Made by a program: the position numbers and the translations under genes. The notes beneath the pieces are model-generated. The model had not been told where the DNA came from, made no database searches, and saw only the letters and a program-made list of their open reading frames with translations. Source: Amycolatopsis suaedae (lineage in GTDB: Bacteria > Actinomycetota > Actinomycetes > Mycobacteriales > Pseudonocardiaceae). Taken from it: a stretch of DNA of 64,000 nucleotides. The stretch covers positions 62,001 to 126,000 of the forward strand of contig NZ_SFCC01000018.1 of the NCBI RefSeq assembly GCF_004214935.1, read 5' to 3'. This document shows, piece after piece, positions 8,497-16,598 of this stretch (position 1 is its first letter; each line of letters starts with the position of its first letter).

Positions 8497-9536
8497 CTCG
8501 TTCCTCCCGTCAGTTCGGGTGCCCGTGGGGCACCGGCGAGGTCGGACACGGCCTCGGCGACCGTCTCCGGGGAGATCCGGTTGAGGCACGGGTGGCCCAG
8601 CACGGGGCAGTGGCGGGCCCGGCTGTCGCGGCAGGGGGCGTGCTGGTCGCCCAGCAGCACGGTCGGCACCCGGTAGGGCGCCCAGCGCGCCGCGGGCACG
8701 ACCGGGGCGAACAGGGACACGACCGGGGTGCCGACGGCCGCGGCCAGGTGCGCCGGCCCGGTGTTGGGGGCGACCAGGACGTCGGCACCGGCGAGGACGG
8801 CCGCCAGGCCGGGCAGGTCGGTGCACCCGGCGAGGTTGACGGCGTCGTGACCGGCGATCCGTTGGGCCCGTGGACGGTCGGTGCCGCTGCCGGTGACGAG
8901 CACCCGCCTGCCCTCGGCGGCGAGCAGCCGCACGAGGCCGGCGTAGCGGTCGGCGGCCCACTCACGGGCGGGCACCGACGCGGCCGGGTGCACCACGACG
9001 TAGCCCGGACCGCCGGTCAGCTCGGTGACGTCGGGCAGCGGTTCGCGCACGGCCAGGCGGCCGTCGTCCCCGGGCGGCAGGCCGTACCCGGCGGCGCGGG
9101 CCAGCGACAGGGCCCGCTCGGCCTCCGGCGGGTCGCCGCCGACCCGGTGCCGCAGGTCGAGCAGCGCACCCGGGTAGTCCTCGCTGATCGCCCCGATCCA
9201 CGGCACGCCCGCTTCCCGCAACGCGAGCGCCAGCGGCAGCGGCGACTGATGGAACGAGGTCAAGATGAGTGCCCGGTCCGGGACGGCGGCCTCGACGCGG
9301 GCGCGGAACTCCCGCATGCCGTGTGCGGTGATCGGTGGCGGTTGCGGGTCGATCCACGGTGCACACCACTCGATGACCTCGTCGACGCCGGGCAGCAGCG
9401 CGGCCGCGTCCCGGCCGTGCGGCCCGGCGAGCATCGTCACCGAGTCGCCGCCGGCGGCCACCGCGCGCACGCACGGCCCGGCGAGCAGGACGTCACCCAT
9501 GTTGTCCAGGCGGGCGATCAGGACCTTGTCGGTCAT
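8493..9536 (-). CDS. Glycosyltransferase family 9 (heptosyltransferase-like), copy 2
   Basis: GT9 transferase of 347 residues. It begins MTDKVLIARLDNMGDVLLAG, the classic GT9 N-terminus with GD loop, and has the C-terminal signature LVAPNTGPAHLAAAVGTPVV followed by SLFAPVVPAARWAPY. A Cys/His-rich tail (HAPCRDSRARHCPVLGHPC) precedes the last helix; similar tails occur in some GT9 proteins. It is clearly different from the copy at 4951-5880, so the two probably add successive residues. Coupled upstream to the GT2-phosphatase fusion and downstream to gmhA by 4-bp overlaps. Donor inferred to be ADP-heptose from operon content. Confidence 0.9.
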   Translation of the reverse strand: MTDKVLIARLDNMGDVLLAGPCVRAVAAGGDSVTMLAGPHGRDAAALLPGVDEVIEWCAPWIDPQPPPITAHGMREFRARVEAAVPDRALILTSFHQSPLPLALALREAGVPWIGAISEDYPGALLDLRHRVGGDPPEAERALSLARAAGYGLPPGDDGRLAVREPLPDVTELTGGPGYVVVHPAASVPAREWAADRYAGLVRLLAAEGRRVLVTGSGTDRPRAQRIAGHDAVNLAGCTDLPGLAAVLAGADVLVAPNTGPAHLAAAVGTPVVSLFAPVVPAARWAPYRVPTVLLGDQHAPCRDSRARHCPVLGHPCLNRISPETVAEAVSDLAGAPRAPELTGGTR

Positions 9537-11011
9537 CGGCGCACCCCCGTCGCCAGCCGGACCGCAGTGGCGAGGTCGCCGGCGACGGCCGCGGCGCGGC
9601 GGGCCCAGTCGACCTCGGCCGGCAGCGTGCGGACCGTGGGCACCAGCACGGCACCCGCGCCCGCGGCCAGCGCGGCGGCGACGTCGGCGCCGGTGTCGCC
9701 GATGACCACGCAGTCCCGTGGGGAGATCCCGAGTTCGCGGGCGGCGGCCCGCACCATGCCCGGCCGCGGCTTGCGGCAGCGGCAGCCGTCGTCGGCGCCG
9801 TGCACGCAGACCTGCCAGGTGTCGAACGGGCCGAGCAGCTGCTCGACGCGGGCGTTGACGTCGGCCAGCTGCGCGGGGCTGATCAGGCCGCGGGCCACAC
9901 CGGACTGGTTGGACACCACGCCGACCCGCACCCCGGATTCCCGCAGCCGCCGCAGGATCTCGGCCGCGCCGGGCACCGGGTCGACGCCGTCGGCGTCGGC
10001 GAGGTAGGGCCGGTCGGTGATCAGGGTGTCGTCGCGGTCGAACAGCACGGCCTTCGGCGGGCGGCGGTGCCCGCGGGCGGCGATTTCTCCGCGGAGGCGG
10101 TGGTAGCAGGCGGCGGGCGGGATGAGGACGCTGGTGAGCAGCATGCGGGCGATCTCGTCGGGCGTGCGCGGGCCGGGCGCGATCCGGCGCACGGCGAACT
10201 CCGCCGTCAGCCCGGTCCACAGCCCGGCGGCGACGGCCGCCACCTTGCGCGACCACGGCAGCGCGGCCACGGCGGTGACCGCCGCGGCGGTCGCCAGCGC
10301 GTGCCTGCCGAGCCTGCCCGGCCCTTCGCCGATCAGCCGCCGCCAGCCGCGGCCGTACAGCCTGCGCAGCAGGGCGTTGTCGGCGTTGCCGCGTTGTGCC
10401 CGCAGGCTGGCCAGGAAACCGGCGCGGCGGGCGGGGTGGACGGTGACCCGGTCGCCGCGTTCCAGCGCGTAGCCCGCGTCGAGTATCCGCAGGGCGATGT
10501 CGGCGTCCTCCCGGTAGGCGCGGGGGAACCGCTCGTCGAACCCGCCGACGGCCTCCAGCGCCTCCCGGCGGTAAGCCATGTCCGCGGTGATCCACCTGGC
10601 CCCGGCCAGCCCGGCGGTGCCGCGCTCGTCGTCGGCCGGGCGGCGGCCGTCCGGCAGTGGCACGACGATCCGGCCCTGCGATCCGGCGACGCGGGCGGGA
10701 AGCTCACGCAGGTCGGCGGCCAGGCGGCGACGCCAGTCCGGTCCGGTGCAGACGTCGTCGTCGAGGAAGACCACCCAGTCGGCGCCGGTGGCACGCCAGC
10801 CGGTGTTACGGGCCGCGGCCGGGCCACGTCCGCCGGATCGCAGCAGTCGCAACGGAAACCCGGTTTCCGGCAGTTCGAGGGGTTCACCGGCGGGCCGGTC
10901 GTCGACGACCACGACCTCGTCCGGCGCGGGGCCGGGCGTGGTGTCGAGCCCGGTCAGCAGGCCGGCCAGTTCGGGCCTGCCCACGGTGGGGATCACCACG
11001 GCGTAGCTCAT
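9533..11011 (-). CDS. Fused glycosyltransferase family 2 and GmhB-like HAD phosphatase
   Basis: A two-domain enzyme of 492 residues. Residues ~1-235 are a GT-A glycosyltransferase: MSYAVVIPTVGRPELAG, acidic donor motif FLDDDV at ~82-87, and YREDADIALR at ~166-175. Residues ~238-275 are hydrophobic and may be membrane-associated. Residues ~318-492 are a HAD phosphatase of the D,D-heptose 1,7-bisphosphatase type: nucleophile motif FDRDDTL, SNQSGVARG, a zinc site of Cys402, His404, Cys410 and Cys412 (CVHGADDGCRCRKP), and GDTGADVAAA. The phosphatase supplies the one ADP-heptose step missing from GmhA and HldE. ATGA overlaps exist on both sides. Histidinol-phosphate-type activity is the alternative for the HAD domain. 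Confidence 0.9.
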   Translation of the reverse strand: MSYAVVIPTVGRPELAGLLTGLDTTPGPAPDEVVVVDDRPAGEPLELPETGFPLRLLRSGGRGPAAARNTGWRATGADWVVFLDDDVCTGPDWRRRLAADLRELPARVAGSQGRIVVPLPDGRRPADDERGTAGLAGARWITADMAYRREALEAVGGFDERFPRAYREDADIALRILDAGYALERGDRVTVHPARRAGFLASLRAQRGNADNALLRRLYGRGWRRLIGEGPGRLGRHALATAAAVTAVAALPWSRKVAAVAAGLWTGLTAEFAVRRIAPGPRTPDEIARMLLTSVLIPPAACYHRLRGEIAARGHRRPPKAVLFDRDDTLITDRPYLADADGVDPVPGAAEILRRLRESGVRVGVVSNQSGVARGLISPAQLADVNARVEQLLGPFDTWQVCVHGADDGCRCRKPRPGMVRAAARELGISPRDCVVIGDTGADVAAALAAGAGAVLVPTVRTLPAEVDWARRAAAVAGDLATAVRLATGVRR

Positions 11012-12633
11012 CGGGGCCTCCGCACCAGGAACGGGCCCAGTGCCAGGACGTCGACCGGGCTGGAGCCGAAGCACTCCAGCGCGTCCCGCGGGTCGTCGAC
11101 CATCGGCCGTCCCGCGGTGTTGAGGCTGGTGTTGACGACCGTGGGGATACCGGTCCGGCGCTCGAACTCGGTGAGCATCCTGGCCAGCAGTGGCTCGTCG
11201 GCGCGGTCGACGGTCTGGATGCGGGCGGTTCCGTCCACATGCGTCACCGCGGGGATGCGGTCGCGCCACTCGGGGGCGACGTCGTGCACGAACAGCATGT
11301 ACGGACTGGGAATCGGGCCGCGGCCGAACAGGTCAGCGGCGCGGTCGGCCAGCACCATCGGGGCGATCGGCCGGAACTGCTCGCGGCCCTTCACCTCGTT
11401 GAGGCGTTCGGTGTTGCGTTCGTGGCCCGGGTGGGCCAGCAGCGACCGGTGCCCCAGCGCGCGCGGGCCGAACTCGGCGCGGCCCTGGAACCAGGCCACC
11501 ACCTGGTCGGCGGCCAGTGCCTCGGCGACGGCGGCGGCGACGTCGTCCGGCCGTTCGTAGGGCAGCCTGGCCCGGTCGAGCCAGCCGGCCAGCTCGTCGT
11601 CGGACCAGCCGCGGCCCAGGTCGGCCCCGCGCATCGGTTCGACGGGCTCGCCCAGTTCGGCTGCCAGGTGCAGGGCCGCGCCCAGGGCGGTACCGGCGTC
11701 GCCGGCGGCGGGCTGGACCCACACCTCGTCGAACGGGCCCTCGGCATGCAGCCGGGTGTTGGCCACGCAGTTCAGCGCGATGCCGCCGGCGAGCGTGAGC
11801 GACCGTTGGCCGGTTTGCTCGTGCAGCCAGGAGGTGAGGTCCAGCAGCACTTCCTCGACCACCTGCTGCGCCGAGGCGGCCAGGTCGGCGTGCTCGGGCA
11901 GCAGCTCGCCGCCGGTGCGGCGTGGTGCGAACCCCGCGAGGTCGACCGGATCGGTGCGGAACCCGCCGTCGCCGGTGGCGTACACGGCCTTGCGCAACGC
12001 CGGGAGGAACCGCGGGGTGCCGTAGGACGCCAGCGCCATCACCTTGTACTCGTCGCTGGAGCGCGCGAAACCCAGGTGCTCGGTGAGTTCCTCGTAGAAC
12101 AGGCCGAGCGAGTGCGGCAGCCGCTGCGCCGCCAGCTCGACGAGCTTGCCGTCGCGGTACTCCCCCGCCAGGTACGACGTCGCCTCACCGCGTCCGTCGG
12201 CGACCAGCACCGCCGAGTCGCCCACCGGCGCTGCCAGTCCGGCCGACGCGGCGTGCGCGACGTGATGCCGGACGAACCGGACGATTCCGGTGTCCAGGCT
12301 GGGTAGCGCGGTGGCGAGGAAGTGCGGTGCGCGGCGGGCGAACGTCGTGCGTAGTTCCTCCCAGCCCGGGTCCAGCCCGCCGAGCCCGTGGTCGACGACC
12401 TCGGGGTCGTAGGAGTAGCCGACGGCGTCGAGGTCCCCGGGACGCAGCCCCGCCTGGTCCAGGCACCAGCGTGCGGCCAGTTCGGGTTGTTCCCACGCCG
12501 AGAACGGAACCGGCCGCTTGCCGTGCTTGCGGCGGCTGAAGCGCTCCTCCTCGGCGGCGGCGACGATCCGGCCGTCGACGACGAGTGCGGCGGCCGGGTC
12601 GTGGAAGACGGCGTTGATCCCGAGAATCCGCAC
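11008..12633 (-). CDS. Carbamoyltransferase (NodU/CmcH/TobZ family)
   Basis: Transfers a carbamoyl group from carbamoyl phosphate via carbamoyl-AMP to a hydroxyl, typically of a sugar or antibiotic. The 541 residues begin MRILGINAVFHDPAAALVVD (Kae1-like nucleotide-binding fold), show the metal-binding histidines in RHHVAHAASAG, the GGIALNCVANTRL motif, and the C-terminal carbamoyltransferase domain with EFGPRALGHRSLLAHP and PTVVNTSLNT. Length fits the family. ATG is preceded by an AGGAGG site. It is the first gene of the nine-gene operon and has a strong GTTT-N15-GGGTAG promoter upstream, so the whole heptose pathway is expressed behind it. Predicted role: O-carbamoylation of a glycan sugar. 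Confidence 0.92.
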   Translation of the reverse strand: MRILGINAVFHDPAAALVVDGRIVAAAEEERFSRRKHGKRPVPFSAWEQPELAARWCLDQAGLRPGDLDAVGYSYDPEVVDHGLGGLDPGWEELRTTFARRAPHFLATALPSLDTGIVRFVRHHVAHAASAGLAAPVGDSAVLVADGRGEATSYLAGEYRDGKLVELAAQRLPHSLGLFYEELTEHLGFARSSDEYKVMALASYGTPRFLPALRKAVYATGDGGFRTDPVDLAGFAPRRTGGELLPEHADLAASAQQVVEEVLLDLTSWLHEQTGQRSLTLAGGIALNCVANTRLHAEGPFDEVWVQPAAGDAGTALGAALHLAAELGEPVEPMRGADLGRGWSDDELAGWLDRARLPYERPDDVAAAVAEALAADQVVAWFQGRAEFGPRALGHRSLLAHPGHERNTERLNEVKGREQFRPIAPMVLADRAADLFGRGPIPSPYMLFVHDVAPEWRDRIPAVTHVDGTARIQTVDRADEPLLARMLTEFERRTGIPTVVNTSLNTAGRPMVDDPRDALECFGSSPVDVLALGPFLVRRPR

Positions 12634-12672
12634 CGGTCACCTCCTGGGGCTTGGGGCCTTACGTCCATACCG

Positions 12673-12697
12673 CTACCCGGCGCAGTCGACTCCAAAC
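12673..12697 (-). promoter_or_regulatory. Stress-sigma (SigB/SigF-type) promoter of the heptose operon
   Basis: On the minus strand GTTT is followed by exactly 15 bp and GGGTAG, a perfect match to the SigF/SigB-class consensus of actinobacteria. The -10 end is 39 bp from the carbamoyltransferase ATG, which has its own AGGAGG site. It is the only promoter-like element seen upstream of the nine-gene operon. Confidence 0.75.
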
Positions 12698-12786
12698 GCC
12701 ACCTGGACCAATCGGCTCGCCCAGCCGGTCAGTCGCCTACAGCCCGAAGCGACTCTCCCTGGCCGGGCGGGCGACGACCACAGCAC

Positions 12787-12833
12787 GTGAAGGCCACCTT
12801 CATCACGTCACACGTAATGAAGGTGGCCTTCAC
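12787..12833. repeat. Dispersed hairpin repeat, A-type, copy 1
   Basis: Two perfect 17-bp inverted arms (GTGAAGGCCACCTTCAT and its complement) flank a 13-nt loop CACGTCACACGTA. The same arms and the same loop recur at 42169-42215 (inverted) and 51403-51449. It lies downstream of the UDP-xylose-synthase-like gene and upstream of the carbamoyltransferase promoter. It could work as a terminator, but there is no T-run and the conserved loop suggests more than termination. Confidence 0.85.
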
Positions 12834-12867
12834 GAGCTTGGGGCGGGCCGCGCCCGGCATCCGACAT

Positions 12868-12920
12868 GCCGTGACGGGGGCCCTCACGGCATGAGACGCC
12901 GTGAGGGCCCCCTTCACGGC
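12868..12920. repeat. Dispersed hairpin repeat, B-type, copy 1
   Basis: Two 23-bp arms, each beginning GCCGTGA and ending TCACGGC, form an inverted repeat with one mismatch around a 7-nt loop (ATGAGAC). Each arm is itself nearly palindromic around GGGCCC. It ends 17 bp from the UDP-xylose-synthase-like stop codon, so it is well placed to terminate that transcript. The right arm recurs exactly, inverted, at 51262-51284. With the A-type copy it accounts for most of the 304-bp gene-free gap 12634-12937; nothing coding was seen there. Confidence 0.85.
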
Positions 12921-12937
12921 AGCGGCCTCCGCGGACC

Positions 12938-13885
<948 letters not shown>

Positions 13886-13895
13886 GCCGCGGCGG

Positions 13896-13920
13896 CTACC
13901 CGCCACCCCGGCGGCCAAAC
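13896..13920 (-). promoter_or_regulatory. Stress-sigma-type promoter of the UXS-like gene (divergent pair, left half)
   Basis: GTTT-N15-GGGTAG on the minus strand, 10 bp from the ATG. Its -35 is the left half of the palindrome AAACGCGTTT (13917-13926), whose right half is the -35 of the promoter reading the other way. Confidence 0.75.
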
Positions 13921-13922
13921 GC

Positions 13923-13947
13923 GTTTCCCCGCCGCGGATCCGGGTAG
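13923..13947 (+). promoter_or_regulatory. Stress-sigma-type promoter of the pyruvyltransferase operon (divergent pair, right half)
   Basis: GTTT-N15-GGGTAG on the plus strand, 9 bp from the ATG of the pyruvyltransferase-like gene. Together with the minus-strand element it forms two mirror-image promoters sharing AAACGCGTTT, so two holoenzymes could not easily bind both at once. Confidence 0.75.
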
Positions 13948-13956
13948 AGCCACGGC

Positions 13957-14835
13957 ATGCGCGTGTTGCTGACCGGGTGGCCCAGCTTCGTCGACGGCGA
14001 GGCCACCGCGGGGGACCTGCTGAGCATGCGCCGGGTGGCCGACGCGCTGGCGGCGCTGGGCGTACCGGCCGACCAGGTGCACAGTCCGAACCTGTACCCC
14101 GGCGGCCCCGACCTCGCCACCGTCGACCCGGACGCCTACAGCCACCTGGTGTTCGCCTGCGGGCCCGCTCACGGCGAGCAGGTCCGGGCGCTGCACCGGC
14201 GGTTCGCCCGGTGCCGCCGGATCGCCGTCGGGGTGTCCGTCGTCGACCCGGCCGATCCCGCCGTCACCGGATTCCACCACGTGCTGCCCCGCGACGACGC
14301 GACCGAGTCCACAGTGGACCTCAGTGTGGGCGGGCCCGCCGAGCCCGTCCCGGTGGTGGGCGCGGTGTTCGCGCCGGGACAACGCGAGTACGGCGAGCGA
14401 CGGCGGCACCACACCGTGCACGACACGATCCGGAAGTGGCTGTGCGACAACGGCTGCGCGGTCGTCGAGCTGGACTCCCGGGTCGACCCCGCCCAGTGGC
14501 GCAACCCGTCGACACCGGAGGAGTTCCTGGCCGTCCTGCGCCGCATGGACGCCGTGGTGACCACCCGGCTGCACGGGCTGGTGCTGGCACTGCGGGCCGG
14601 CGTGCCGGCGCTGGCCGTCGACCCGGTGGCAGGCGGGGGCAAGGTCACCGCGCAGGCACACGCGCTGCGCTGGCCCGCGCTGCTGCCGGCCGGCCAGGTC
14701 AGCGCCGGTGAGCTGGACGGCTGGCTGCGCTGGTGCCGCTCGCCGGAGGCCGCCCGGCTGGCCGACGACCGCCGCCGCGCCGAGGAGACGCTCACCGGCC
14801 GCCTCGCCACGCTGCTGCGGGAGGAATCCCGGTGA
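13957..14835 (+). CDS. Polysaccharide pyruvyl transferase family protein
   Basis: Family members attach pyruvate ketals to sugars using phosphoenolpyruvate or have related GT-B-like folds. The 292 residues begin MRVLLTGWPSFVDGEATAGD, with the family's N-terminal loop. The C-terminal half has the family signature TTRLHGLVLALRAGVPALAV followed by DPVAGGGKV. The middle segment holds a predicted second Rossmann-like half. No signal peptide. The ATG follows a stress-sigma-type -10 by 9 bp, so no Shine-Dalgarno is expected. Its TGA overlaps the next GTG. The substrate is unknown; a role in decorating the heptose/uronate glycan is inferred. Confidence 0.82.
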   Translation: MRVLLTGWPSFVDGEATAGDLLSMRRVADALAALGVPADQVHSPNLYPGGPDLATVDPDAYSHLVFACGPAHGEQVRALHRRFARCRRIAVGVSVVDPADPAVTGFHHVLPRDDATESTVDLSVGGPAEPVPVVGAVFAPGQREYGERRRHHTVHDTIRKWLCDNGCAVVELDSRVDPAQWRNPSTPEEFLAVLRRMDAVVTTRLHGLVLALRAGVPALAVDPVAGGGKVTAQAHALRWPALLPAGQVSAGELDGWLRWCRSPEAARLADDRRRAEETLTGRLATLLREESR

Positions 14836-15701
14836 CCGGACGCATCACGGTGGTGATCGCCACCCGCGACCGCCGCGACCAGCTCACCCGCACGCTGGAC
14901 CACCTGCGGGCACTGCGTCCCCGGCCACCGGTGATCGTGCTCGACAACGGCTCCACCGACGGAACCGCAGGCACCGTGCGGGCGCGCTATCCCGACGTCG
15001 AACTGGTGGCGTTGCGCCGCAACGAAGGTGCGGCCGCCCGCAACCTCGGCGTCGCGGGCGCGCGGACGCCGTACGTCGCGTTCAGCGACGACGACTCCTG
15101 GTGGGAACCCGGCGCGCTGCCCCTGGCCGAGCGGGTGCTCGACGAACACCCCGGCGTGGGACTGATCGCCGCGACCCCGGTGGTGAACCCCCGCGGTGAA
15201 CCGGACCCGGTGGCCCGGCTGATGGCGGCCAGCCCGCTCGGCCGCCCCGACGGGCTGCCCGGTCCGGCCGTACTGGGGTTTCTCGCCTGCGCGAGCGTGG
15301 TACGCCGGGACGCCTACCTCGCCGTCGGCGGGTTCAGCCGCCTGCTGCACTTCGCCGCCGAGGAGAAACTGCTCGCCTACGACCTGGCGGCGGCGGGCTG
15401 GCAACTGTGCCATGTGGACGGTGTACGGGCCCGCCACCACCCGAGCCCCGGCCGTCCCGGCGAGCACCGGCGGATGCTGGAGGAACGCAACCGGCTGCTG
15501 ATCAGCTGGCTGCGCAGGCCGCGCCGGACCGCGCTGACGCACACCGCCGACGTGCTGCGGCGCGCGGCCACGGACCCGCTGGCCCGCAAGGCGTTCGGCC
15601 AGGCCGCGCGGCGGCTGCCCACGGCGCTGGCCCAGCGAAGGGAACTGCCGTCCCGGCTGGAACAGCAGGTACGGCTGCTGGAGAGGGAGCACGGACACTG
15701 A
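14832..15701 (+). CDS. Glycosyltransferase family 2, copy 1 of a tandem pair
   Basis: GT-A glycosyltransferase of 289 residues. It shows TVVIATRDRRDQL, LDNGSTDGTAG, the acidic donor/metal motif AFSDDDSWW, and EEKLLAYDLAAAGWQL. The C-terminal ~80 residues are Arg/Ala-rich helices without a clear membrane segment. GTG start overlaps the pyruvyltransferase-like stop (GTGA) and its stop overlaps the next ATG by one base, giving a three-gene coupled operon. It is strongly similar to the next gene (same ASTDGTA/DDD/LDLAAAGW order), so the pair arose by tandem duplication. Confidence 0.88.
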   Translation: MTGRITVVIATRDRRDQLTRTLDHLRALRPRPPVIVLDNGSTDGTAGTVRARYPDVELVALRRNEGAAARNLGVAGARTPYVAFSDDDSWWEPGALPLAERVLDEHPGVGLIAATPVVNPRGEPDPVARLMAASPLGRPDGLPGPAVLGFLACASVVRRDAYLAVGGFSRLLHFAAEEKLLAYDLAAAGWQLCHVDGVRARHHPSPGRPGEHRRMLEERNRLLISWLRRPRRTALTHTADVLRRAATDPLARKAFGQAARRLPTALAQRRELPSRLEQQVRLLEREHGH

Positions 15702-16597
15702 TGGACGAACCCAGGGTCACCGTCGTGGTGATCACGCACAACCGCAGGGCCGAGCTGCTCGGCACGCTGGCGCGGATGACGGCACTGCCCGACGCGGCAC
15801 CGATCGTGGTGGTGGACAACGCCTCCACCGACGGTACCGCCCGCGCCGTCGCGGCCGAGTTCCCCGGCGTACGGCTGATCGCCGCCGACCGCAACCTCGG
15901 TGGCGCGGGCCGTAACGTCGCTGTCCGCGAGGTCACCACGCCGTACGTCGCGTTCTGCGACGATGACACCGTCTGGCAACCCGGCGCTCTGAGCCGGGCC
16001 GCCGACCTGCTCGACGCCCATCCCGGGCTGGCGTCGGTGACCGGGCGGTGCCTGGTCGAGCCGGAGCTGACCGAGGACCCGCTGACCCCGGAGCTGCGGG
16101 ACTCCCCCGTTCCCGGCCCCGAGTGGCTGCCGGGCCCGGCACTGCTCGGCATCATGGCCGGGCTGTCGATGGTGCGGGTGTCGGCCTTCCGGCACGCCGG
16201 CGGGTTCAGCGAACGGATGTGGCTGGGCGGCGAGGAGGAACTGCTGGCACTCGACCTGGCCGCCGCGGGCTGGTGGATGTGCTGGGCGGAGGACGTGGTG
16301 ATCACGCACCGCCCGTCCACCGCCCGCGATCCCCGGCGCAGGCGGGCACTGGGCATCCGCAACACGCTGTGGACACTGTGGCTGCGCAGGCCGGTACGCA
16401 GTGCGCTGCGCCGCAGCGCGACCGTCCTGCTGTCGGCACCGGCCGACCTGGCCACGCTGGGAGCGGTCACCGAGGCGCTGCGCGGGGTGCTCTGGGTACT
16501 GCGTGAACGCAGGGTGGTGCCCGCGCACGTCGAGCACGGGCTGCGGCTGCTGGAGGAGCCGCAGCGCACCTCGGTGGCGCGCCGCTACGTCGGCTGA
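15701..16597 (+). CDS. Glycosyltransferase family 2, copy 2 of a tandem pair
   Basis: GT-A enzyme of 298 residues, paralogous to the gene before it: VTVVVITHNRRAELL, VDNASTDGTARAV, AFCDDDTVWQPGAL, EEELLALDLAAAGWWMCW. The DDD motif is the expected UDP-sugar/metal site. The C-terminal region is again an Arg-rich helical tail. ATG begins at the last base of the preceding TGA. The gene ends 1 bp before the stop of the convergent GT4 gene, leaving no room for a separate terminator. Substrate unknown. Confidence 0.88.
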   Translation: MDEPRVTVVVITHNRRAELLGTLARMTALPDAAPIVVVDNASTDGTARAVAAEFPGVRLIAADRNLGGAGRNVAVREVTTPYVAFCDDDTVWQPGALSRAADLLDAHPGLASVTGRCLVEPELTEDPLTPELRDSPVPGPEWLPGPALLGIMAGLSMVRVSAFRHAGGFSERMWLGGEEELLALDLAAAGWWMCWAEDVVITHRPSTARDPRRRRALGIRNTLWTLWLRRPVRSALRRSATVLLSAPADLATLGAVTEALRGVLWVLRERRVVPAHVEHGLRLLEEPQRTSVARRYVG

Positions 16598-16598
16598 C

